DNA from: Syntrophorhabdaceae bacterium
GTDB lineage: Bacteria > Desulfobacterota > Syntrophorhabdia > Syntrophorhabdales > Syntrophorhabdaceae
Length of the DNA stretch: 56,883 nt
Direction of reading: 5' to 3'
Assembly: GCA_026415675.1 (NCBI GenBank)
Contig: JAOAGQ010000036.1
Location: 1 to 56,883 of the forward strand
Numbering within the stretch: position 1 is the first letter of the stretch; each line of letters opens with the position of its first letter. Made by a program: the position numbers and the translations under genes. This document shows positions 17,009 through 25,307 of the stretch, piece by piece. The notes under the pieces are model-generated. The model searched no databases, was not told the origin of the DNA, and saw nothing but the letters and a program-made list of their open reading frames with translations.

Positions 17009-17679
17009 TCACCTTAAAAAACATAAAGAAGAGTTACTTTATAGGGGAAAGGGAACTCCCTATCCTGAAAGGCATAGACCTTGAGATAGGAAACGGGGAG
17101 TTCGTAATCCTCATGGGTGTTTCCGGTTCCGGAAAGACAACCCTCATGAACATTATAGGCCTCCTCGATAAACAGACGGAAGGGGAATACATTTTTATGG
17201 GCAGGACCATAGACGGCCTCGAAGACGAGGTGCTCGCAAATTTAAGGAACATGCACATAGGCTTTGTATTCCAGCAGTTCTTCCTTTTGCCGTATCTAAA
17301 CGCCCTTGAGAATGTTCTTATCCCTATCGTCTATTCCCAGAAGGAGATAAAGCATCCAAGGGATAAGGCAAGACAGCTTCTCGCAAGGTTCGGCCTTGCG
17401 GATCGGGTTCACAACAAGCCTTCCCAGCTTTCAGGGGGAGAACAGCAGCGTGTTGCCATTGCAAGGGCGTTGATAAATGAGCCGGACTTGATACTCGCCG
17501 ATGAACCGACAGGGGCCCTCGATACGAAAACAGGGGGAGAGATCATGGAACTCTTCAGGATGTTAAACGATGAAGGAAAGACCATAATAGTCGTTACCCA
17601 TGATCCGAAACTCGCCTCGTACGGTAAAAGGTTGATAAGGATTGAGGATGGGACTATTTCTCAAGATAGCAAGGTTTAG
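17005..17679 (+). CDS. MacB-type ABC transporter ATPase
   Basis: The 224 residues contain Walker A (GVSGSGKTT), Q-loop region (FVFQQFFLLPYLNALENV), ABC signature ([15 protein letters not shown]), Walker B with catalytic Glu (LILADEP) and the switch His (VVTHD). The sequence is closest to the MacB/LolD/FtsE group. In classical MacB the ATPase is fused to the permease; here they are separate. It would power export through the adaptor and the TolC-like channel. It starts with GTG in an overlap with the adaptor stop, and its own end overlaps the first permease by 32 bases. Confidence 0.93.
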   Translation: MITLKNIKKSYFIGERELPILKGIDLEIGNGEFVILMGVSGSGKTTLMNIIGLLDKQTEGEYIFMGRTIDGLEDEVLANLRNMHIGFVFQQFFLLPYLNALENVLIPIVYSQKEIKHPRDKARQLLARFGLADRVHNKPSQLSGGEQQRVAIARALINEPDLILADEPTGALDTKTGGEIMELFRMLNDEGKTIIVVTHDPKLASYGKRLIRIEDGTISQDSKV

Positions 17680-18871
17680 AGAGTTTTTTGAGGAGACCTT
17701 AAAAATCCTCTATTATTACCGGGGAAGGGTGATCTTTTCCTTTTCCGGGGTCGCCCTGGGGATTCTCTCCATATGTATCATCATTACAACCATAGAGGGG
17801 GCAAACAAAAAGGCCCGGGATATCTTTGAGGCGTTAGGTCCCGATTCTATAATTGTGTTCAGCGGTGGAGAAAGACAAAGGGCGGCAAGGATAAGGACGG
17901 CAACGCTAACACCGAGGGATGCCGAATCCCTCCAGAGGATAGACGGCATATATGACCTTATGAAGGCATACAACGTGAGAAACGTGACGATGAGATACAG
18001 GGACAGGAAGTGGCAGAGTGTAGTTGTAGGTTCAACACCCAATTATTTCGATTCTATGGCGTGGAAATTTGAAAACGGTACGCCCTTCGGTGAGGACGAT
18101 TACAATAACAGGGAGGCCGTCTGCGTACTCGGTTCAAAGGTGTATGATGAACTCTTTAAGGGGGAGAATCCCATAGGGAAGACGATCCAGGTAGGCAGGC
18201 TTCCCGCAAAGGTACTGGGTACACTCCAGGAAAAAGGGGGTAGTACAGGAGGCCCAAACATAGATGACAGGATCATTATGCCTCTTACCACTGTAACGGA
18301 AAGATTGGCAAACGAGAGGCGATTTCTCCATATGATCAGGGTTAAGACACATAGAAACCCCGACCAAACGGTTGAGGATATAAGGGCTGTTTTAAGGAAG
18401 AACCATGGTTTAGAAGGCTCTGCAGAGGATGATTTTACCATCAGAAGCTCAAAGGATATCATGAATTTTGTGACCGTCATTTCCGGTTCCCTCTTCCTTT
18501 TTCTGGGTACGGCCTCTGTTGTGGCCCTCGTCGTAAGCGGTTTTGTCCTTGCCAATCTCTTCTATCTGACGATAAAGGAGAGGAGAAAGGATCTCGGTAT
18601 AAGAAGGGCCTACGGGGCATCCAGAAGGGGTATCCTTCTATCATTTCTATTCGAGTCCGTGATCATCACCTTTATGGGAGGGGTAGGGGGTATTATACTG
18701 AGTCTCTTGCTGGGAGGTACCTTTGAGAGGCTATTCGACATACCCATGCTCTTCTCGTATAAGGTCGTGGTCTTTGCTCTGACATTCAGTTTTCTCACAG
18801 GCCTTTTTTCAGGTTTGAAGCCTGCCATGCAGGCAAGTAAGATTGAACCCATTGAGGCCATCAGGGGATGA
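17648..18871 (+). CDS. MacB/FtsX-type ABC permease (first of two)
   Basis: This 407-residue membrane protein has one transmembrane segment near the N-terminus (VIFSFSGVALGILSICIIITTIEG), a large periplasmic MacB-PCD domain (about residues 50-265), and three C-terminal transmembrane segments. The FtsX-family cytoplasmic motif (RRKDLGIRRAYGASRRGILLSFLFESV) lies between them, and the end is the usual LKPAMQASKIEPIEAIRG. I chose the ATG at 17648, six bases after AAGGA, over a TTG at 17642. It probably pairs with the next permease as a heterodimer. Confidence 0.92.
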   Translation: MGLFLKIARFREFFEETLKILYYYRGRVIFSFSGVALGILSICIIITTIEGANKKARDIFEALGPDSIIVFSGGERQRAARIRTATLTPRDAESLQRIDGIYDLMKAYNVRNVTMRYRDRKWQSVVVGSTPNYFDSMAWKFENGTPFGEDDYNNREAVCVLGSKVYDELFKGENPIGKTIQVGRLPAKVLGTLQEKGGSTGGPNIDDRIIMPLTTVTERLANERRFLHMIRVKTHRNPDQTVEDIRAVLRKNHGLEGSAEDDFTIRSSKDIMNFVTVISGSLFLFLGTASVVALVVSGFVLANLFYLTIKERRKDLGIRRAYGASRRGILLSFLFESVIITFMGGVGGIILSLLLGGTFERLFDIPMLFSYKVVVFALTFSFLTGLFSGLKPAMQASKIEPIEAIRG

Positions 18872-20091
18872 TATACTCGATCAGTTTCTATCTCAAAATC
18901 GCACTCCAGAACCTCATTGTACATAAAGCGAGGATGATCCTCGCTCTCCTCGGTATCCTTTTTGCGGTTATGAGTCTCGTTGCTTTCGGGAATATAAGCA
19001 GTGGTATGAAAAAAAAGATAGACAACGAGATAAGTAGATTTGGAAAAAACCTCGTGATCATAAGGGGTGGACTCGTTTTTGCCACAGGAAGGGGGGCAAG
19101 ACAGTTTGCCGAATCGAAGACGTTGAAACTCGTTGACGTGAAAAAGATAAAGGAATCGATGCCTGGTGTTGTAGAGGCGGTACCTTTTTTCGATGTGACA
19201 TACAAGGCCCGTTATGAAGATAAGACCCTTTCGGTAAGTATCGTCGGTACCACAGAAGAGTTGTTCAAAATCAGGAATTTAAACCTTGTAATGGGACGTT
19301 TTTTTAGCGGGGAAGATGAGGCAAAGGCAGAAAAAAAGGCCGTTATAGGGTATAAGGTTTACGAAAACCTGTTTCAAAAGGAAGACCCTATCGGAAAGTA
19401 CGTGCTTATCTATCGTGTCCCCACAGAGATCATTGGGGTGATGGAAGAAAAGGGTACCGATTTTACCGGACAGGATCAGGATGTTCAGGTATACATTCCC
19501 CTCGGTACTTTTATGAGACGTTACAGCAATGTGGATTACATAAAAGGGATATACATCCAGGTTGAGGATGGGGTCTCCCTCACACAGATGAAACAGAGAT
19601 TGAGGGGTTTTATAAGAAGGATCCACAATAAGAAAGATGAGGAGAAGGATGATTTTTCCATCTTTACGATGGAGGATGTTTTAAGGACACAGAGTGAAGG
19701 GATAAGGCTTGTCTCCATACTCACGATTATTGCCTCTACCGTCTCTTTTCTCATAGGTGGACTGGGGATTTTTGCGATTATGCTGTTATCTATTTCCGAG
19801 AGAAAACTCGAGATCGGCATAAGGAGGGTTGTAGGTTCAAAGAAGAGGGACATCATCCTCCAGTTTTTAACGGAGTCTGTCATAGTTGCCCTGATAGGGG
19901 GTATATTCGGGGTGGTGGTAGGGTTTATCATAACGGTGATTGTCGATTACTTTGGTGAATTCCCTTTCTCCCTGTATCTGGGAAATATCTTCCTCTCCAT
20001 CGCTATAAGTATGGTGATCGGGATACTCGCCGGTATTTACCCCGCTATGCAGGGGACTAAGTATGAGCCGGTGGAGGTACTAAACACATAA
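18868..20091 (+). CDS. MacB/FtsX-type ABC permease (second of two)
   Basis: This 407-residue protein has the same architecture as the preceding permease. An N-terminal transmembrane helix (MILALLGILFAVMSLVAFGNI) comes first, then a periplasmic domain, three C-terminal helices with the motif RKLEIGIRRVVGSKKRDIILQFLTESV, and the ending YPAMQGTKYEPVEVLNT. The start overlaps the previous stop as ATGA. Equal length and matching motifs suggest that the two permeases came from a duplication and form a heterodimeric transporter. It ends 13 bases from the convergent solute-binding lipoprotein gene, with no clear terminator between. Confidence 0.92.
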   Translation: MIYSISFYLKIALQNLIVHKARMILALLGILFAVMSLVAFGNISSGMKKKIDNEISRFGKNLVIIRGGLVFATGRGARQFAESKTLKLVDVKKIKESMPGVVEAVPFFDVTYKARYEDKTLSVSIVGTTEELFKIRNLNLVMGRFFSGEDEAKAEKKAVIGYKVYENLFQKEDPIGKYVLIYRVPTEIIGVMEEKGTDFTGQDQDVQVYIPLGTFMRRYSNVDYIKGIYIQVEDGVSLTQMKQRLRGFIRRIHNKKDEEKDDFSIFTMEDVLRTQSEGIRLVSILTIIASTVSFLIGGLGIFAIMLLSISERKLEIGIRRVVGSKKRDIILQFLTESVIVALIGGIFGVVVGFIITVIVDYFGEFPFSLYLGNIFLSIAISMVIGILAGIYPAMQGTKYEPVEVLNT

Positions 20092-20104
20092 AATATAAAA
20101 AGCC

Positions 20105-20986
20105 CTACCTTTTCTGGAGGTTCATCTCCCTGTAATACTTTGTCTTTTCTGTTATGAGCTTACCGATTGAGCCCTCTTTTATCATCTCCTCGATCCTTAA
20201 ATTTATATCGGGGAGGAGATTTTTAAATTTTGACCTTTTTGAGACGGCAATATGGACATTATTAGAAGCGATATATTTGGGCAGATACTCTATCCCTTCT
20301 AACATATCAAATCTTTCTGCCTCTGCAAGCCCTAAGTAGAGGGGATAGATGAAATAGTCAGCACCCTCTCCAATTATGGTCTCAAAACATTCTTTCGGTG
20401 TCCCCAACCTTGAGACGGTGAGCCTCTTCACCATAAAATTATCGAATTCGCGGCCATAGCTATCCCCTGCCGTTGTAACACCCTTTTTGTCTATCAGGTC
20501 TTCCCATTTCTCATAGGGAAAGCCGTTTCCCTTCTTCACAAATATAGCGATATGGTCCTGCATATAGGGGATGGAATAGTCAAATAATTTCTCCTGAGCA
20601 GGTCTTTTGTATGTCCCCACTATAAAATCTATGTACCCCCTACCGGTCATATCCTGTGCCTGTTGCCAGGAGTTGATACATCTCGTCTCCACATTTGCCC
20701 TATTATCTTCAATAACGGCCCTTAAAATCTCCAAACCCACCCCTACCAATTCTCCGTCCTGGCACCACATGATGGGGGGATAATCGGGGTGGCCTGTAAA
20801 GATTGCCGTTTCCCCTTCCTTCGGGGCAGAATCGTAACCTGCAAGCCTTTCAAGGGACTCCAATCTCTTCAAGAGGTTATCGGGTACCTCTTCTTTCGCA
20901 AAGGGATTTAAACGTTTTATCGTATCGCAGGAGAAGAGAAAAGGGGCGCATAAAAGGAGGATAAGGAGTATAAGGGGTCTTTTCAT
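20105..20986 (-). CDS. Solute-binding lipoprotein, amino-acid-receptor type (SBP family 3)
   Basis: The 293-residue product has a lipoprotein signal (MKRPLILLILLLCAPFLFSC) and a polar linker, then a type II periplasmic binding domain: FTGHPDYPPIMWCQDGELVGVGLEILRAV, IDFIVGTYKRPAQEKLFDYSIPYM, and a C-terminal lobe with GDSYGREFDNFMVKRL. Such proteins bind amino acids or similar small polar solutes. No matching permease or ATPase is next to it, so it may serve a distant transporter or a sensory role. The start at 20986 is set by the signal peptide; a longer frame to 21022 would spoil it. A consensus promoter places the transcript start at this ATG. Confidence 0.88.
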   Translation of the reverse strand: MKRPLILLILLLCAPFLFSCDTIKRLNPFAKEEVPDNLLKRLESLERLAGYDSAPKEGETAIFTGHPDYPPIMWCQDGELVGVGLEILRAVIEDNRANVETRCINSWQQAQDMTGRGYIDFIVGTYKRPAQEKLFDYSIPYMQDHIAIFVKKGNGFPYEKWEDLIDKKGVTTAGDSYGREFDNFMVKRLTVSRLGTPKECFETIIGEGADYFIYPLYLGLAEAERFDMLEGIEYLPKYIASNNVHIAVSKRSKFKNLLPDINLRIEEMIKEGSIGKLITEKTKYYREMNLQKR

Positions 20987-20992
20987 GGGTTG

Positions 20993-21022
20993 ATTATAAA
21001 GCAACTGTCTCGGGAATGTCAA
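20993..21022 (-). promoter_or_regulatory. Consensus promoter giving a predicted leaderless mRNA
   Basis: On the minus strand TTGACA (21017-21022) and TATAAT (20993-20998) are perfect and 18 bases apart. Only six bases (CAACCC) separate the -10 box from the ATG at 20986, so transcription should begin at or next to the start codon. No Shine-Dalgarno sequence is present. Confidence 0.75.
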
Positions 21023-21104
21023 TCAAACAAAGGTGTAAAGAAAAGGGTTTGCAATAATAGTCCCGATGTGGTAGAAAATGAGAAATAGACCTCTGGGGCG
21101 AACG

Positions 21105-21626
21105 ATGAAGGCCCGAATCTTAATTATATTTGCTGTATCCTTTTTTGGTTTCCTCATGGCAGAGGGATATGCCTTTAAAAAGGCTGACCTTGACAGACTC
21201 ATGGAGACAAACTCATGCGAATGGTGTGATCTAACCAATGCAGACCTATCGAAGTTATACCTTTCCGGGGCGATTCTAAAAAACACAAATCTTTCCGGGG
21301 CAAACCTTTCGAACAGTGACCTCTCAAATGCGGATCTCTCCTGGGCCACCCTCACAGGGGCAAAGCTAACAAACGCCAATCTTTCCGGGGCCACCCTCAA
21401 GGGGGCTACATTAAAGGGGGCCGATTTAACGAGGACGGATCTAACAAAGGCAAAGCTCAATAATGCGAATCTCCTTGATGCGAACCTCTCGGGGGCGAGA
21501 CTCACAGATGCGAACCTCTCAGGGGCAGTGTGGACCATTGGCAAAAAGTGTGAGGAAGGTTCTATCGGGGAATGTATCGGGGATTATTTTAGCCGGGGAA
21601 GTTCTAAAGGGGGCATACCTTTCTGA
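21105..21626 (+). CDS. Exported pentapeptide-repeat protein
   Basis: This 173-residue protein has a signal peptide (MKARILIIFAVSFFGFLMAEGYA) and the conserved start KKADLDRLMETNSCEWCDLTNADLSKLYLSGA. About twenty A(D/N)L-type pentapeptide repeats follow (for example ANLSN, ADLSW, AKLTN, ATLKG) to about residue 150, forming a right-handed quadrilateral beta-helix. The two cysteines before the repeats (CEWC) could form a disulfide outside the membrane. The C-terminal tail has a further Cys pair region (KKCEEGSIGECIGDY). The function of exported members is not established. A start at 21078 is also possible. It is divergent from the solute-binding lipoprotein. Confidence 0.85.
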   Translation: MKARILIIFAVSFFGFLMAEGYAFKKADLDRLMETNSCEWCDLTNADLSKLYLSGAILKNTNLSGANLSNSDLSNADLSWATLTGAKLTNANLSGATLKGATLKGADLTRTDLTKAKLNNANLLDANLSGARLTDANLSGAVWTIGKKCEEGSIGECIGDYFSRGSSKGGIPF

Positions 21627-21678
21627 ATAGGATAGTGATAGTTTTTTTATATATGAAGCGTGAAGGGGGTTAACATCG

Positions 21679-21918
21679 ATGAAGGTTTCTTCAAAGGAAG
21701 GACGGGGGGCAGAGGCGAAGGAATTCAAGGAACTCTTAAAAGAGATGGAAAAACAGGCCTTAAAGATGATAAAAGATGCCAAAGAACCAAATGCAGCGGC
21801 TATGGAGATTATAAGGGAGATAAAAAGGGTGCTGGAGAGGATAGAGGCCGAAGGGAAAATCGGGGAGGTGGCATCGACAGAAGCCCACGTGGTAGGGGTG
21901 GGTGTCGGGGTAATCTGA
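21679..21918 (+). CDS. Small helical protein of unknown function
   Basis: This 79-codon frame is not recognised. It is rich in Lys, Glu and Ala and predicted almost wholly helical (EFKELLKEMEKQALKMIKDAKE, then AAAMEIIREIKRVLERIEAEG), with a short Gly/Val tail (VVGVGVGVI). A GGGGG sequence lies nine bases before the ATG. A longer overlapping frame (21660-22019) is low-complexity and runs into lolD antisense, so I reject that one. It ends two bases from the convergent lolD stop. Existence is moderately supported. Confidence 0.45.
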   Translation: MKVSSKEGRGAEAKEFKELLKEMEKQALKMIKDAKEPNAAAMEIIREIKRVLERIEAEGKIGEVASTEAHVVGVGVGVI

Positions 21919-21920
21919 AC

Positions 21921-22607
21921 TTAATACTCCGTACTGAAAAGTTCTCCGTCCATCATCTTAAACCGTCTTTTCCCGAGAGAGGCTATCTCCGGGTCGTGGG
22001 TGACCATGATCAGGGTTGATGAGACCTCTCTATTCACCTTAAGAAGATAATCGAGGACCTCTTTCCCTGTCTTTCTGTCGAGATTCCCTGTCGGTTCGTC
22101 GGCAAGGATAATCTCCGGTTCGTTTACGAGGGCCCTGGCTATCGCCACCCTCTGCTGTTCCCCCCCTGAGAGTTCCCCTGGTTTGTGGTCTCTTCTGTGG
22201 GTAAGACCTATGATCTCGAGATATTGAGAGGCCCTTTTCTCTGCCTCTTTTGAAGGTAGACGCTTAATGAGCATGGGGACCATGATATTTTCTATAACGG
22301 TAAAATCCTGGAGGAGATGATAGAACTGGAATACAAATCCGAGCTTTTCATTTCTGAACATACACATCTCATTCTCTGGGAAATCCCATATGTTCCTCCC
22401 CTTATAGTATATCTCCCCTTCCGATGGCCTATCGAGGGTGCCCAGGATATGGAGAAAGGTGCTCTTCCCTGCCCCTGAAGGACCCATGATTGTGATAAAG
22501 TCGTTTTCTGATATGTCGAGGTCTATCCCTTTCAGTATCGGGATCTCCGTTCTGTTTCTGTTGAACGATTTCTTTATCCCTTTTGCTGAGAGGATGGTTT
22601 CACTCAT
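21921..22607 (-). CDS. lolD: Lipoprotein-releasing system ATPase LolD
   Basis: This 228-residue ABC ATPase has Walker A (GPSGAGKST), signature ([15 protein letters not shown]), Walker B (IILADEP) and the H-loop (VTHD). With the LolC/E-type permease it extracts mature lipoproteins from the inner membrane for delivery to the outer membrane. The gene overlaps the end of the permease gene by eight bases. Several lipoproteins are encoded in this window, including the SBP and the esterase, consistent with a Gram-negative envelope. Confidence 0.93.
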   Translation of the reverse strand: MSETILSAKGIKKSFNRNRTEIPILKGIDLDISENDFITIMGPSGAGKSTFLHILGTLDRPSEGEIYYKGRNIWDFPENEMCMFRNEKLGFVFQFYHLLQDFTVIENIMVPMLIKRLPSKEAEKRASQYLEIIGLTHRRDHKPGELSGGEQQRVAIARALVNEPEIILADEPTGNLDRKTGKEVLDYLLKVNREVSSTLIMVTHDPEIASLGKRRFKMMDGELFSTEY

Positions 22608-23799
22608 AGCGGAGGGTCTCCACAGGGTCGATGTTTGCGGCCTTGAAAGAAGGGTAAAGGGTTGAAAGGATGGTGAGGAGCAATGTGGTAGATGCTATGA
22701 GGATCACGTCGAGAAGGCTTACCTTCATGGGGAGGTTTGTTATGTAGTACACATCTTGGGCGAGGGAGATGATCTGGAATCTTCTTTGGATTTCACACAA
22801 GAGGTAACCACCAAAGGAGCCTATAGAGGCCCCTGTTACCCCTATCACAAGACCTTCAACGATGAATATCTTCATTATCCCTCTTTTTTTTGCCCCCATC
22901 GCTTTGAGTATCGCGATATCCTTTTTTTTCTCTTTTACCGTCATCACAAGGGAGCTTACTATATTGAAGCTCGCCACAAGGATCACCAGGGCAAGGATGA
23001 TAAACATCGCTATCTTTTCAAGTTTCAATGCGGAGAAGAGGTTCCTGTTCATCTCTATCCATGTTCTCCCGAAATACCTATGGCCGAGTCTTCTTATTGC
23101 CTCCCTCCTCACCTCCTCTGCCCTGTATACGTCTTTTAATTTTACCTCGATTCCCGTCACCCCGGGGCCTATCAAACCTTCCACATCCTTTAAAGACATG
23201 ATCACCATCGTGTTGTCTATCTCATACATACCCGTCTCGAAGATCCCCCCCACTTTTACCCTTACCGTTTCAGGGATTACCCCCATAGGAGAGATACCGC
23301 CGAAGGGGATGATGATAGACAAAGGATCCCCGGAGATTAATCCCAAATGCTTTGCCATCTCCTTCCCTATCAACACATTGCCCTTTTTTTCAAGATTACC
23401 TATGGAGCCATCCCTTAGAAGTTTCTCTAAAAACCCGATGTCCTTTCCATTCACACCCTTCACCATAGCCCCTGTCATCTGATTGCCCCCCTGTATCATG
23501 GCCTGGAAGGTAACAAAGGGATATGCATGGGTTACATCCTTTATATCTTTTAACTGATTGACGATAGAGTCCGGGTCCTTTATGTCCTTGTCGAGATCCA
23601 TGATGAGTATATGGGGGTTGATACCGAGGATCCGTTCCTTTATCTCATCTTGAAAGCCTGTCATTACGGCTATTACGAGTATAAGGGCCATAACACCGAT
23701 TGCGATACCCAGGACAGAAATCCATGTGGTAAGGGAGATAAAGGCATCCTTTCTCTTAGACCTTAAGTATCTTAGCCCTATCGTTGTTTCGTAGTCCAT
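22600..23799 (-). CDS. lolC: Lipoprotein-releasing system permease LolC/LolE
   Basis: This 399-residue permease has the family N-terminus (ETTIGLRYLRSKRKDAFISLTTWISVLGIAIGV) with the first transmembrane segment, a large periplasmic domain, and three C-terminal helices around the FtsX motif (KKDIAILKAMGAKKRGIMKIFIVEGL). The end is [18 protein letters not shown]. Only one such gene is present, so it probably works as a homodimer with LolD. I chose the ATG at 23799 because AAGG lies five bases upstream; a GTG at 23805 would add two residues. It follows lysS by seven bases. Confidence 0.93.
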   Translation of the reverse strand: MDYETTIGLRYLRSKRKDAFISLTTWISVLGIAIGVMALILVIAVMTGFQDEIKERILGINPHILIMDLDKDIKDPDSIVNQLKDIKDVTHAYPFVTFQAMIQGGNQMTGAMVKGVNGKDIGFLEKLLRDGSIGNLEKKGNVLIGKEMAKHLGLISGDPLSIIIPFGGISPMGVIPETVRVKVGGIFETGMYEIDNTMVIMSLKDVEGLIGPGVTGIEVKLKDVYRAEEVRREAIRRLGHRYFGRTWIEMNRNLFSALKLEKIAMFIILALVILVASFNIVSSLVMTVKEKKKDIAILKAMGAKKRGIMKIFIVEGLVIGVTGASIGSFGGYLLCEIQRRFQIISLAQDVYYITNLPMKVSLLDVILIASTTLLLTILSTLYPSFKAANIDPVETLRYE

Positions 23800-23806
23800 A
23801 AACACC

Positions 23807-25270
23807 TTATGGCTTCAAAAGGGGGAAGAGTATAACATCCCTTATGGATGGACTATCCGTTAGAATCATGGTAAGCCTGTCTATGCCTATCCCCTCCCCT
23901 GCTGTAGGGGGTAGACCGTACTCAAGGGCGGTAATATAATCTTCATCCATCATAGCCCCTTCTTCCTTTTTTGATATCTGTTCCTCAAACCTCATCCTCT
24001 GGTCATCGGGATCGTTCAACTCGTTGAAGCCGTTTGCAATCTCCATCCCCGATACATAGAGTTCGAATCTTTCGGTGATATTGGGCTCTTCTTTACTTCT
24101 TTTGGCAAGGGGGGATACCTCAACGGGGTATTCTGTGATAAATGTAGGCTGGATAAGGGATTTTTCGCAGAGTTCTTCAAAGATTTTTGTGATCAGCTTT
24201 CCCTTGCTCTCCTTCTCCGCCCCTTCAATGTTCAATTTCTTTGCCCATGAGATGAGCATATCCATATGCTCTATCACCGAATAGTCGAGACCCCCTATCT
24301 CTTTTAACGCATCCCTCATGGTGATCCTCCTCCACGGAGGGGTAAAATCTATCTCCTGACCGGCGTAAGAGACCGTATATCCTCCTGTCAGTTCTTTTAC
24401 GAGGGATGAGATCATGCCTTCAGTAAAGGCCATCAGGTCGTTATAATTGGCATAGGCCTGGTAGAACTCGAGCATGGTAAATTCAGGGTTATGTCTCACG
24501 GAGATACCTTCGTTTCTAAAATTTCTGTTTATCTCAAAGACCCGTTCAAATCCGCCCACAACAAGCCTTTTTAGGTATAGTTCAGGGGCAATCCTCAAAT
24601 AAAGGTCCATATTTAAGGCGTTGTGGTGTGTGATAAAGGGTTTTGCCACGGCCCCCCCTGAGATTGGATGCATCATAGGTGTCTCGACCTCTATAAAATC
24701 ATGCTTTATAAAGTATCTCCTTATGTAATCGATGATCCAGGCCCTTTTTTTAAAGACCTCCCTCACCTGGGTATTTACGATCAGGTCGAGGTATCTCTTC
24801 CTGTATCTCTCCTCGATATCCTTGAGGCCATGCCACTTCTCCGGTAAAGGTCTCAACGATTTTGTAAGGAGCTTTATTTCTTCCGCAAGGATCGTCAACT
24901 CTTCTGTCTTTGTCCTGAATACCTTGCCAGAAACTCCAATGATATCACATATGTCAAACTTCTTGAATATGTCAAAATCTGGGGTCTTAAGCATATCCTT
25001 CCTCACATAGACCTGAATCCTGCCCTTTCTATCCTGTATATGGATGAAGACGCTCTTTCCGAAGTCCCTGAAGGCCATAATCCTCCCCGCCACGGATACC
25101 TTTTCGTCTCTCTTTTCCAGCTCTTCCTTAGGTATGGCTGAGTATTTTTCCTCTATCTCTTTAGTGGTAACATAGGGTCCGTTGTCCTGGGGATATGTTT
25201 CAATACCTGCCTCCCTCAAAAGCCTCTCCTTTTCCCTTCTGATTGCCATCAGTTCGTTTATCGGTTCCAT
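23807..25270 (-). CDS. lysS: Lysyl-tRNA synthetase, class II
   Basis: At 487 residues this has the full class II LysRS layout. An OB-fold anticodon-binding domain comes first (VAGRIMAFRDFGKSVFIHIQDRKGRIQVYV). The catalytic domain carries motif 1 (IRRYFIKHDFIEVETPMMHPISGGAVAKPF), motif 2 (FRNEGISVRHNPEFTMLEFYQAY) and motif 3 (GEGIGIDRLTMIL). It charges tRNA-Lys in the cytoplasm. The start is standard (MEPINELMAIRREKERLLREAGIETYP). It precedes lolC/E and lolD in the same direction and is probably co-transcribed with them. Confidence 0.97.
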   Translation of the reverse strand: MEPINELMAIRREKERLLREAGIETYPQDNGPYVTTKEIEEKYSAIPKEELEKRDEKVSVAGRIMAFRDFGKSVFIHIQDRKGRIQVYVRKDMLKTPDFDIFKKFDICDIIGVSGKVFRTKTEELTILAEEIKLLTKSLRPLPEKWHGLKDIEERYRKRYLDLIVNTQVREVFKKRAWIIDYIRRYFIKHDFIEVETPMMHPISGGAVAKPFITHHNALNMDLYLRIAPELYLKRLVVGGFERVFEINRNFRNEGISVRHNPEFTMLEFYQAYANYNDLMAFTEGMISSLVKELTGGYTVSYAGQEIDFTPPWRRITMRDALKEIGGLDYSVIEHMDMLISWAKKLNIEGAEKESKGKLITKIFEELCEKSLIQPTFITEYPVEVSPLAKRSKEEPNITERFELYVSGMEIANGFNELNDPDDQRMRFEEQISKKEEGAMMDEDYITALEYGLPPTAGEGIGIDRLTMILTDSPSIRDVILFPLLKP

Positions 25271-25307
25271 AAATACGATTCTCCTTCTTGGTTCTCTGTG
25301 AAGTCTG

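Noticed and set aside
21023-21544. Minus-strand 173-codon frame with repeated APERFA-like units
   Set aside because: It is the antisense shadow of the pentapeptide repeats; the plus strand has the signal peptide and true repeat family.
21660-22019. 119-codon plus-strand frame rich in Gly and Arg
   Set aside because: It overlaps the better 79-codon frame and runs into lolD antisense; composition is low-complexity.
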